Shown here piece by piece: positions 1 through 40,400 of a stretch of 64,000 nucleotides of DNA (within the stretch, counting starts at the first letter, position 1; every line of letters begins with the position of its first letter). Under the pieces are notes generated by a model. The model was given only the letters and a program-made list of their open reading frames with translations. It ran no database searches and had not been told where the DNA came from. Origin of the DNA: Axinella damicornis (taxonomy: Eukaryota > Porifera > Demospongiae > Axinellida > Axinellidae); the NCBI GenBank assembly GCA_963931865.1, contig OZ007511.1, forward strand, positions 2,938,198 to 3,002,197, written 5' to 3'. Made by a program: the position numbers and the translations under genes.

Positions 1-28
1 TCACACAATTGAAAGTGGTGTTGAATCA

Positions 29-759
29 GGCTGTATACAATCGGTGGACTGGACTACTGGACTGGACTACTGGACTGGACTACTGGACTCACCCAAAATT
101 CCATGAAACGCCCTTTTCAGTGAGAAGCTAAACGTTCTTACTTAGCCTATTAGTTCGCTAAAGTTGCTCCCTAGCCTGTTGCGGCTTCGTCTCCTCGATT
201 TCCGAAGGTCAAAGGTCACGTGCATATTTAATAAGCAAGCTCGAACTATATTGTACCAACTAACTATAGTCATGGATAACATGTTAGCTACACTTGAAGG
301 CAGGCTGGAGTTTGGTTTCTGCTGATGACGTGCTAACTGCTCTTCTAATCCTTCAAGCAGGCGGAGAATCCTAACTGGAGCACAATTAAAGTTTGACTTC
401 CCAACAAATGCGTGTGACCTCCAGTCATGGATACTCAAAGCTAGCTAGCATGGATGCTCAAAGCTCTTCCGTGTCCGGGTAGGCCTGGGAACGAGGCTAG
501 CCCAAAGCCAGTACAGAACCCACAATTATTGTTGAAGCTCATTAAATATGCACGTGACCTTTGACCTCGGAAATCGAAGAGACGAAACCGCAACTGGCTA
601 GGAAGCAACTTTAGCGAACTAATAGGCTGAGTAAGGATGTTTAGCTTCTCACTGAAAAGGGCGTTTCATGGAATTTTGGGTGAGTCCAGTAGTCCAGTAG
701 TCCAGTCCAGTAGTCCAGTCCAGTAGTCCAGTAGTCCAGTCCACCGATTGTATACAGCC
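29..759. mobile_element. MULE-like non-autonomous element with ~200-bp terminal inverted repeats
   Basis: The left arm (about 29-236) is the reverse complement of the right arm (about 536-759). Both begin with GGCTGTATACAATCGGTGG. Next to the termini are short tandem GGACTACTGGACT repeats. A 10-bp direct repeat, GTTGAATCAG, flanks the element at 20-29 and 760-769. Long TIRs with a 9-10 bp target duplication fit Mutator-like elements. The roughly 300-bp interior has no transposase ORF. Confidence 0.75.
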
Positions 760-816
760 GTTGAATCAGTAATGGTCATGCATGTAATTTTGTACTACAC
801 TTCAAGTGGCACTTAC

Positions 817-29217
<28,401 letters not shown>

Positions 29218-29324
29218 CTTCACCCGCAGCCAAATTAATCCCTGACTCATGCAGCTCCACCCATTTCCTGGAGGGAAGCTGTCGACGTCACTCACTACAA
29301 CCACGACTACAGCTGCAGAGCACT

Positions 29325-29332
29325 GTTATATG
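29325..29332 (-). promoter_or_regulatory. Possible TATA element of gene A
   Basis: ACATATAACAG on the minus strand lies about 110 bp upstream of the gene A ATG, allowing a 5' UTR of about 80 nt. Nothing else supports it. Confidence 0.2.
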
Positions 29333-30608
29333 TAGCCACAACGTACAAGCAAAGGAACACTGCAGGGTAGGTCATACCATGAACAGAGCTATCTAACAAA
29401 ATCCAAAAACTACAACTTGAAACTCTAAACAACTTCTAGCTAATAGACACACCAACTATGAAGAGGTATTCACATGATGCAGCTAATAGTGCACAGGTCG
29501 GTTCTTCACACTTCAAACTGTGGATCCACAAGTTGCATCAGTTGTAGCATAAAGCAAGGGTGTGTGTGTGTCAAGTAAGAAATGGGTGTCAACCACATTA
29601 CTTGGATAACAGCCACTGTTACACGTTTAGCTATAACCACTCTGATGATTCACAATAGTATAGTGCACCCTTTTCAAGGTGTAGCCCAGAATGATAAATT
29701 TAAGTTGCATCTAAGGTGTTTGAGAAGATGGAAAATTCTCTCCAAAAATTGGATACTTAAGGTAGTAAACATGGGTACCGCGATCTCCGAAACCAAGTTG
29801 ATGGATAAATGGGCAGCATCAAAGCGTACACAAGTTTCAGCAATACTTTGCATCAAACTGCTCCCTCTGCTTGAAAATGCCCTAAAACTCAATTTTAAGG
29901 CCCTCTACGAAACTGAAAATTTGGACCCTCTCCAAGGCCCCACCCACACTCTGACCTCATCATCAATACACACACAAAACAGGCCCCAAAACTACGGATG
30001 GATTTACCACCTGCTCTCCTCACTTGCAGGCTACAGCCCAAAACTCACTGCCACCCTCAAAAACAGAGGTTTGGCTACCCTAGGCTTTCAAAAAAAATTC
30101 CACGCACACCAACTAAAACCGACTCGAGCCAAGGCCAGTTTCCAAAAGGTCAACCTACCCCCTGCAAAACTAGGGATGCTTTTCCACGTTCACCTCTCGG
30201 TTACAGAGTTTTGGCCACACATCTACTCCCTCTCACCAGCCCAGTCCAGCTACCAAACCAGCCAAATTCGCCCTAACACGAAAATGGGCGGGGCCTGTAA
30301 TGCCGAAAGGTCAACTCTCTAGAGTATCTTGGCCAGGGAGCTGTCGGAGGCTGTTCACTTTCCAGGCTGTTCTTCGGCCACTTCAGCAGACCCACAAACA
30401 TTCCTGCTCACTCCACCTAGCTATTCACACTCAGATAGCCCATCGCTACATTCAATAAGCCAGAATAGCTCTTTACTTAAAAAAAAAAGAAAGAAAAAAA
30501 AAAAAAGAGTGTTCAAACAAATCTTCAAGGTACCGCACGGCCACATCAGAGTACCGATTTGAAACTCGAAAGGGCCGCTAGCCGCATCAAAGAGAGAAGC
30601 CCCCCTTG

Positions 30609-30614
30609 TTTATT
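30609..30614 (-). terminator. Candidate poly(A) signal of gene B
   Basis: AATAAA on the minus strand about 310 nt downstream of the gene B stop codon. A reasonable 3' UTR length, but a single hexamer is weak evidence. Confidence 0.3.
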
Positions 30615-30921
30615 CCGGTTGCCGCCGCGCCATGGGAAAACGTAAACAGATGAATAACTCTAAATAACCGTATGCGAGTGACGTCATCTCATTAATTATT
30701 CATGAGCAAAATTGTGCAATTTCGCCGATGCCGTGCTTCCTACCTTAATATAGCTGTACATTGCCTGGCCAGATATAAACTTCTGAACGAAAGGTACCAC
30801 TGCATACCTAGGGTATCTATATAGGCTGCTATTAATAACCATTGTTTCTACAAAATTTGTAGCACAGAATGCGCTTTTGGTTTTGGTACTGCCAGTATGC
30901 ACTCTCACTTACTGGTCATCA

Positions 30922-31462
30922 CTAAATGATCCACACTCTGGCTACATGTGGATTAACAGTGATCCGGTTTGCAGTAATAGTCGTCACTGATGCTTGTATG
31001 AGTGCCAGGGCAACACTGAAGTATTCGTATGGCTCCACGAGACCATCATCAATCACGTTAACACGGAAGCACTGTCTTGGCTGCTGGCCGGTGAAGGGAC
31101 CCAAGGTCGCAGCAACTTTAACGTAATCAATGCCAGAGCCTGCAGGAAAGATGCATGATATGTGTGCATGGGAGGCATCCATGATAATCCCATAATTGGA
31201 GGGCGTGGTTATAGTGATGAATTCAAGTGCTTTAGAGTGCACGTTACACATTGTTGATATATAGTGCACACAAACTGTCATCACAGTGAATTGTTCTTGT
31301 TCTTGTACATACTTGCAGTGCCATTTCTGGTCTCCACAGTAAGGTTGAAGGTAACATCACCAATGAACCCATCTTCAGGCATCCTCACAGTGACGCATAC
31401 TTCTGTCCATCCTCGTCTTTCACGAACAAGGTAGCTCGATCTCTCAAATCCGACCACCAACC
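30922..31462 (-). CDS. Gene B: C-terminal divergent Calx-beta domain with stop
   Basis: Exon A 31313-31462 (150 nt; LVVGFERSSYLVRERRGWTE; junction codon CGG with 33702) and terminal exon 30922-31139 (218 nt, including TAG). The second half has VNVIDDGLVEPYEYFSVALA and ends VARVWII-stop. Just past the stop, another frame reads AGT GAT GAC before CCA|GTAAGTG, a good donor, so the stop may derive from a frameshift that truncated an ancestral internal exon. As it stands it ends the protein, and the next downstream exon is the gene A signal peptide. Confidence 0.7.
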
Positions 31463-34400
31463 CTGTGACCAAGAAAAAGTGCCTATAAACTTCCACTACT
31501 GTACAGTATCTCTAAAAGTCCAACGACGACACCACAGGTCGTATAGCTGTGAGATCTGAAGTGGTCAGGTTGAACAGCAGTGTTGGCTCACTGGCGGTGT
31601 GAAAGAATGTGCGCGAAGCACGCTGCTGCTGTGGGGGGGGGGGGGGGGGGGTCTGGGGTCCCCCACAGGTAAATTTAAGGATTTCTAGCATTATGAGGTG
31701 GTTTCTGAAGGGTAACAATGTGGCGACCGGCAGGTCTATATAGCTAGATCTGCAACTGTGGGCACAGTGCTTGCTAGCTAGAGCATATCTATGGCTACAG
31801 TGACACGTCACATGCAGACTCAGCGCTTCCTGTTTGCTGAAAAGGCACCTTGCGCACGTCACAACATGCATAATTCGTTGTAGTGCAGGAGTGGCCAGCT
31901 ATTAGCTAAACCACTGGCTCTGCGCGGAGCACAGCACAGGTTTTGAGCTACCAAAAGTTCGCTTGGGAAACTCAAACTTCTTGGGATGATGGGGCTTGAA
32001 ATCATCAGGAAGACTAGGAAGTGACAGTCTCAAGCTATTCGCAGCCATCTTCGTATCGATCACCAAGTGCAAGCAAAAATGGTGGCTGCAACTGGTCTGT
32101 GTGTGCGCCACGTATGCACAATTGCGTCAAGTCATTGTCTGCTATTGTTGAAAGTTTTTTTAAAGGTACCCTCAAAAGACTGCTATGGCCCTGCAACATA
32201 GATGCATGATAATCTCGGATTCCTTTGCCAAGGTTCTTTAATGCCAAAACAAGATGTTGTGGCAGTCTCCCATAAACAGAAAAAAACTCTAGAGACATAT
32301 TCATATTTTGTCATGTACCTGGATTCCTACTTGTTGCCGAGCACAATAAGAATGAGATAGCTAAGTAATATTGACAATGGCAGTCTGATACTGAGCTAGA
32401 GTTTGTGTATATAAAAATCGTATACCAATTATATAATGTGTATGGAAGAACCAGACTCGTACTGGGGAGGCGAACACTCAACCCCCAGGCTGCAAAGCAA
32501 GTGCTTAGCGAGTGTACCATCCCGACTTCCCGCCAAAACTTGCTACAAATTAGCCCGTTTCTGGTTGCGCGCGCCCCAGAGGTCAAAGGTCACAACTGCG
32601 GTCAAGTAGTATTAAACGGGCGCGCATGCGCAAGACTCTCGTATACCGGTACTGAGACTTGAAGATAATTTAAGTCTCAGTACCTATAATTAGGTACTGA
32701 GACTTGAAGATTATAGATAGTTGGAGGAGACTTGAAGATTATAGATAGTTGGAGGAGATTCTGTGAAATGGACATGCTCCTGCTTGATCTTTGGAATGAG
32801 GGTGAGGGATATATGTTATTATCAGCGATTTAAATGCCTATTTCCACCTCAAATTATATAATTATTGCCATCATCATCCTGGATTGTGACAGTTGCTGAG
32901 ACAGGGTCCACTGTCACACGATTACCAAGCCTAGCTCGGTCAGCAGGTGACAGTGTCAAGCTGTGCTTGCAATGCCTCCATGTGCTTGCAATGCCTCCAT
33001 GTGCTTGCAATGCCTCTATGTGCCTCCATGTAGGACATAAGTAATTTACAGCACACTCACTGAACTACAGGTACAATGTACATACAATTCACCAGGTCAT
33101 GCCTCACTGTGTATGTAAACTAGAGAGGAAATACCTCACTTCACAGTGGCGTAGGAACCACGGGGGCAACGGGGGCTGGTGCCCCCTTAACATTTTCCAT
33201 GGTTGAAAATAAAGGCATACTCTCATACGGGCGCACGCATGCCATGGCCATGCATTGCGACACACTGGCCCCTCACGTGTAGACAAAGAAGAACAAGACA
33301 CGAGTTTCAGAGAGAACTGTGGAAGGTTGCAGTGGCTGATGATGGCACAGAGGCGGATTGATACATTCCTTGGCCAGCAAACCTGCTCAGTTCGCGGTAA
33401 GTGTTTTATTTCGTGGTAAGGTAATAACTGGCTCTAGCCTAGGGCGAGGCCCCCAGCCCGAAGCAGCTGCCACGGCCATCGAGAGTAATAGCATACGTGA
33501 TGCAAGTGCATGTAGTGAGATGCTAGCCTACAAATTTTCTGCACTCCGCGTGGAATAACAATCAGCCACTTCGCGGCCTCTGTTTCCAGCCCTCCTATCA
33601 AAAACATCTTCCTATGCCACTGCTTCATATAGCATGGTCACACACAGTGCTGACTGGGTACAGGCCCTGCAAATTAAGACGCAAAATCTTTATATACTTA
33701 CGGTCATCGTCAGTAATCTCAACTGTGACACGGCTTGCACCAAGCACTACTCCACTCTGGAGAGCTGGTACTGAAAGGTTTGCTATGAACAGCTCGTCAT
33801 TCTCAACCACACCGTCGTTGATGATGGGAACCATTACTACTTGTGAGGTGACTGTGGGTGCAAAGGTCACTGTCTGTGCAGTTCGTGTGTAGTCCTCCCC
33901 AGCTGCAGAATGGATACCAGCCAATACGCTAATAGAATGGTAGCTTAAATTAATACTTTCATAGAATTGGATTCATAGGAGATGAATTCTTCTACCCTTA
34001 GATTGGATCTTGAATTACTATTCCAGGAAATGGCATCAACTGCCAGTGTGGGAACATTTTGTGACCGGTGCTTCAAAAAAATGGCAGTTAAAATTTGACT
34101 ATTCTGGGAAATGGACATCAACTACCACACGAGGAATTTCGAGAGATCTTTCATAACTCTTGGTTGGATACTAAACTGTTCCAGGATACAGATCGATGCC
34201 AGAGCCTCACACACAATTGGACATCAACTGCTTCTCTTCATTATGAGAATCTGTTGTAATAAGCATACTTTGTAAATACTGTACATATAAGTACATTTGG
34301 ATACTGGATTCACTGATATACTTAGTGTACCTAAGTTTCAGTTAAATTGGGTTCGTGGAAATTCCAGGAGTATCAGGAGTATCTATGGTTGCATTAGCAC

Positions 34401-37400
34401 AAATACGGTTCAATGCAGGTGTAGATATGAGTGTCCATGAAGCGTAACAATCTGTACCTCTGGCAGTGCGATCTAGAGTAAAGAAATCCACACTGACTGC
34501 CTGAGTTGTCTGTCCCCGTTTAACCACTGTGATGTTGGCAAATCGGCTAGACTCAGAGACAGTGTAGCTTGTGGGGTCAAACTCCACTGTCACAACTGGA
34601 GAGGGAGACATCAAATACATAGTCATTCCTGTGCTGATTTTAGCATCATGAAAGACTTACAGTCATCATCAGTGATCACAACGGTGGCCATGTCTGCACC
34701 AAGCATCACCCCAACCTGACCAGCTGCCTGTGACAGCATAGCAGTGAACTGCTCCACTCCCTCAAGATTATTATCAACAAGGAGGGGCACCATCACAATC
34801 TGTGAAGTCACCGTGGGCTGAAATGTCACTGTCTGTGACGTTGTTGTGTAGTCCTCTCCAGCTGCAGAATGAATGGGGACCAGTTAACGATCACCCAGTC
34901 ATCACTCATGGTCAATACAAATAACTCTCACCTATTGCAGTGCCATCTGCAGTAGTGAAATCTACACTAACTGCAAGAGCTGACTGTCCCCGTTTAACCA
35001 CTGTGATGTTGGCAAACCGACCAGACTCTGAGACAGTGTAGCTTGTGGGGTCAAACTCCACGGTCACAACTGGAGAGGGAGACATCAAATACATAGTCAT
35101 TCCTGTGCTGATTTTAGCATCATGAAAGACTTACAGTCATCATCAGTGATCACAACGGTGGCCATGTCTGCACCAAGCATCACCCCAACCTGACCAGCTG
35201 CCTGTGACAGCATAGCAGTGAACTGCTCCACTCCCTCAAGATTATTATCAACAAGGATGGGCACCATCACAATCTGTGAAGTCACCGTGGGCTGAAATGT
35301 CACTGTCTGTGACGTTGTTGTGTAGTCCTCTCCAGCTGCAGAATGAATGGGGACCAGTTAACGATCACCCAGTCATCACTCATGGTCAATACAAATAACT
35401 CTCACCTATTGCAGTGCCATCTGCAGTAGTGAAATCTACACTAACTGCAAGAGCTGACTGTCCCCGTTTAACCACTGTGATGTTGGCAAACCGACCAGAC
35501 TCTGAGACAGTGTAGCTTGTGGGGTCAAACTCCACGGTCACAACTGGAGAGGGAGACATCAAATACATAGTCATTCCTGTGCTGATTTTAGCATCATGAA
35601 AGACTTACAGTCATCATCAGTGATCACAACGGTGGCCACGTCTGCACCAAGCATCACCCCAACCTGACCAGCTGGCAGTGATAGCATAGCAGTGAACTGC
35701 TCCACTCCCTCACGATTATTATCAACAAGGATGGGCACCATCACAATCTGTGAAGTCACCGTGGGCTGAAATGTCACTGTCTGTGACGTTGTTGTGTAGT
35801 CCTCACCGGCTGCAGAATGAATGGGGACCAGTTAAAGATCACCCAGTCATCACTCATGGTCAATACAAATAACTCTCACCTATTGCAGTGCCATCTGCAG
35901 TAGTGAAATCTACACTAACTGCAAGAGCTGACTGTCCCCGTTTAACCACTGTGATGTTGGCAAACCGACCAGACTCAGAGACAGTGTAGCTTGTGGGATC
36001 AAACTCCACGGTCACAACTGGAGAGGGAGACATCAAATACACACTAGTAATGATTCATTCATGTTGGGGAAGAGCGTGAGCAAGCTCATTTGCAGACATC
36101 ATAAGACATACTGTGCTTGCACTATTAAACAAAACAGCAAACAGTGAGAAAACTTTAGTCCATGATCCACTGGCATCGCACTCTCATTTGAGTATAGATT
36201 TGGCTGTTTTCCATATTGAGACGGACCCCATGCACGGTAGACCACCTGTGGATGCACGAAAGCAGCTGCCGGCTCTCCTCCATACTCTATTCCAGCTGTG
36301 TACATGTATCTGCCTTGCTTTGGGATACTCCACTGCTAACAGCAGTGCATTGGCAGACTCGTCTGTTACCGTTCGTGTCTTGCTTAGTAAACCTCTGCTG
36401 CTAACAGCCGCTGAGCATTAAGCAGTTCTAGCTCCATCGTGCTCTCACCGACTCATTACGTATAAACGTGAAACAAAATTGTCGAACACATCATGAATGT
36501 ACGTTAAATTTACATATACGGTATTTGAAGTATAACACCGCACAAACCTACATACGTACATACATACTATATGCCTTAGCACATTACATCATTGTGCATG
36601 GGGCTCATTCACACTCGCCCTAATTATCATTCCTGTGGTAATCTTAGCGGCATGAATGGCTCACAGTCATCATCGGTGATCTCAACGGTGGCCATGACTG
36701 CACCAAGCACCACCCCAACCTGACCAGCTGGCAGTGATGGCATAGCAGTGAACTGCTCCACTCCCTCCAGATTATCATCAACAAGGATGGGCACCATTAC
36801 AATCTGTGAGGTCTCAGTGGCTCCAAACATCACTGTCTGTGAAGTTGTTGTGTAGTCCTCTCCAGCTGTCGAAAGAAAGGTGACAGGTCAAGTATTAGCC
36901 TCATTCCCAGGCCGCGTGGGAGGAGAGAAGACGTCTTCTCTCCTCCCACTCGGCCTGAGAACGAGGCTAGTCAAGTATATGTATCAACATCACTACAATT
37001 GTATAAAATCTCACCAATCCCAGTATCATCTGCAGTAGCGAACTCCACACTAACTGCAAGAGTTGCCTGTCCTCGCTTAACCACTGTGATGTTAGCAAAG
37101 CCGTCAGACTCAGACACAGTGTAGCTTGTCGGATCAAACTCCACGGTCACAGCTGCACAGAAGGGGTATATACAAAAATGCTTGGAACCATTCAAGCCAC
37201 TACTTCATCTTTGCGACTAACTTACAGTCATCATCGGTGATCTCAACGGTGGCCATGTTCGCACCAAGCGTCACCCCAACCTGACCAACTGGGAGCGATA
37301 GCATAGCAGTGAACTGCTCCACTCCCTCAAGATTATTATCAACAAGGATGGGCACCATCACAATCTGTGAAGTCACCGTGGGCTGAAACGTCACTGTCTG

Positions 37401-40400
37401 TGAAGTTGTTGTGTAGTCCTCACCAGCTGCAGAATGACAGTTAAACATCACCCAGTCGTCACTCATGGTCAATACAAATAACTCTCACCAACTGCTGTGC
37501 CATCTGCCGTAGTGAAATCTACACTAACTGCAAGAGTTGTCTGTCCACGCCTCACCACTGCGATATTGGCAAATCGGCCGGACTCAGACACAGTGTAACT
37601 CATGGGATCAAACTCCACTGTCACAACTGGAGAGGGAGACATCAAATACACACTAGTGATGAATCAATCATGTTGGGGGTGAGCGTGAGCAAGCTCATTT
37701 GCAGACGCCATAAGACATACTGTACTTGCACTACTAAAACTTAGAAACAAAACAGCAAACAGTGTAGTCCACGAACCACTGGCATCGCACTGTCATCTGA
37801 GTATAGATTTGGCTGTTTTCAGACGGACCCCATGCACGGTAGACCACCTGTTGATGAATGTCATGCACGAAAGCAGCTGCAGGCATTCCTCCATACTCTA
37901 TTCCAGCTGTGTACATGTATCCGTCTTGCCTCGGGATATTCCACTGCTAACAGCAGCGCATTCACTGACTCATCTGTTACCATTATGTTTGTGTCTTGCT
38001 TAGAAAGACTCTGCTGCTAGCAGCTGCTGAGCGTTAAGCAGTTCTGGCTCTCTTGAGCTCCATCGTGCTCTCACCGACTCATTACGTATAAACATGAAAC
38101 AAATTGTCGAACACATCACAAATGTATGTTAAGTTTACATATACGGTATGTGAACCATAACACCGTACATACCTACATATGTATGTATGTACCATACACC
38201 TCAGTACATTACATTGATCAGTGTGGGGCTCGCTCACGCTAGTGGTATGAATGACTCACAGTCATCATCAGTGATCTCAACAGTGGCCATGTCTGCACCA
38301 AGCGTCACCCCAACCTGACCAGCTGGCAGTGTTAGCATAGCAGTGAACTGCTCCACTCCCTCAAGACGATCATCATTCAGGATGGGCACCATTACAATCT
38401 GTGAAGTCACCGTGGGCTGAAATGTCACAGTTTGTGAAGTTGCTGTGTAGTCCTCTCCAGCTGCACAATGAATGGGGACCAGTTAAACCTCACCCAATCA
38501 ACACTCATGGTCAATACAAATAACTCTCACCTATTGCAGTGCCATCTGCTGTAGTGAAATCTACACTAACTGCGAGAGTTGACTGTCCCCGCTTCACCAC
38601 TGTGATGTTGGCAAACCGACCAGACTCTGAGACAGTGTAGCTTGTGGGGTCAAACTCCACGGTCACAACTGGAGAGGGAGACATCAAATACATAGTCATT
38701 CCTGTGCTGATTTTAGCATCATGAAAGACTTACAGTCATCATCAGTGATCACAACGGTGGCCATGTCTGCACCAAGCATCACCCCAACCTGACCAGCTGC
38801 CTGTGACAGCATAGCAGTGAACTGCTCCACTCCCTCAAGATTATTATCAACAAGGATGGGCACCATCACAATCTGTGAAGTCACCGTGGGCTGAAATGTC
38901 ACTGTCTGTGACGTTGTTGTGTAGTCCTCTCCAGCTGCAGAATGAATGGGGACCAGTTAACGATCACCCAGTCATCACTCATGGTCAATACAAATAACTC
39001 TCACCTATTGCAGTGCCATCTGCAGTAGTGAAATCTACACTAACTGCAAGAGCTGACTGTCCCCGTTTAACCACTGTGATGTTGGCAAACCGACCAGACT
39101 CTGAGACAGTGTAGCTTGTGGGGTCAAACTCCACGGTCACAACTGGAGAGGGAGACATCAAATACATAGTCATTCCTGTGCTGATTTTAGCATCATGAAA
39201 GACTTACAGTCATCATCAGTGATCACAACGGTGGCCACGTCTGCACCAAGCATCACCCCAACCTGACCAGCTGGCAGTGATAGCATAGCAGTGAACTGCT
39301 CCACTCCCTCACGATTATTATCAACAAGGATGGGCACCATCACAATCTGTGAAGTCACCGTGGGCTGAAATGTCACTGTCTGTGACGTTGTTGTGTAGTC
39401 CTCACCGGCTGCAGAATGAATGGGGACCAGTTAAAGATCACCCAGTCATCACTCATGGTCAATACAAATAACTCTCACCTATTGCAGTGCCATCTGCAGT
39501 AGTGAAATCTACACTAACTGCAAGAGCTGACTGTCCCCGTTTAACCACTGTGATGTTGGCAAACCGACCAGACTCAGAGACAGTGTAGCTTGTGGGATCA
39601 AACTCCACGGTCACAACTGGAGAGGGAGACATCAAATACACACTAGTAATGATTCATTCATGTTGGGGAAGAGCGTGAGCAAGCTCATTTGCAGACATCA
39701 TAAGACATACTGTGCTTGCACTATTAAACAAAACAGCAAACAGTGAGAAAACTTTAGTCCATGATCCACTGGCATCGCACTCTCATTTGAGTATAGATTT
39801 GGCTGTTTTCCATATTGAGACGGACCCCATGCACGGTAGACCACCTGTGGATGCACGAAAGCAGCTGCCGGCTCTCCTCCATACTCTATTCCAGCTGTGT
39901 ACATGTATCTGCCTTGCTTTGGGATACTCCACTGCTAACAGCAGTGCATTGGCAGACTCGTCTGTTACCGTTCGTGTCTTGCTTAGTAAACCTCTGCTGC
40001 TAACAGCCGCTGAGCATTAAGCAGTTCTAGCTCCATCGTGCTCTCACCGACTCATTACGTATAAACGTGAAACAAAATTGTCGAACACATCATGAATGTA
40101 CGTTAAATTTACATATACGGTATTTGAAGTATAACACCGCACAAACCTACATACGTACATACATACTATATGCCTTAGCACATTACATCATTGTGCATGG
40201 GGCTCATTCACACTCGCCCTAATTATCATTCCTGTGGTAATCTTAGCGGCATGAATGGCTCACAGTCATCATCGGTGATCTCAACGGTGGCCATGACTGC
40301 ACCAAGCACCACCCCAACCTGACCAGCTGGCAGTGATGGCATAGCAGTGAACTGCTCCACTCCCTCCAGATTATCATCAACAAGGATGGGCACCATTACA

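Larger units (their letters stand above)
29218..30921. other. Intergenic region between gene B stop and gene A start
   Basis: 1.7 kb. Contains an A-rich tract (30478-30507) and, on the minus strand, an AATAAA (30614-30609) about 310 nt past the gene B stop. A 246-codon plus-strand frame (29582-30322) has biased composition and no recognisable domain; I do not call it a gene. Confidence 0.5.
31463..33701. other. Large gene B intron with rearranged segments
   Basis: 2.2 kb. Holds a poly-G run (31633-31651), a tRNA-Ala-like degenerate stretch on the minus strand (32467-32525), an AGGTCA-A-AGGTCA direct repeat with a CGCGCATGCGCA palindrome (32580-32632), tandem GGTACTGAGACTTGAAGAT units (32647-32750), a truncated copy of a type-C Calx-beta exon (32864-32963) and a hAT-like element (33143-33622). 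Confidence 0.6.

Noticed and set aside
29582..30322. 246-codon plus-strand open frame between genes A and B
   Set aside because: No domain, signal or splice context; composition is biased (A/C-rich) and it runs through low-complexity sequence next to a poly-A tract.
32467..32525. tRNA-Ala-like stretch on the minus strand (CTTTGCAGCC anticodon-like loop)
   Set aside because: Acceptor stem and B box do not form properly; at best a decayed tRNA-derived SINE head.
36113..36421. 102-codon plus-strand frame repeated at 39712 and 45693
   Set aside because: Repeated only because the intron block is duplicated; the older copies carry different reading frames, so it is not conserved as protein.
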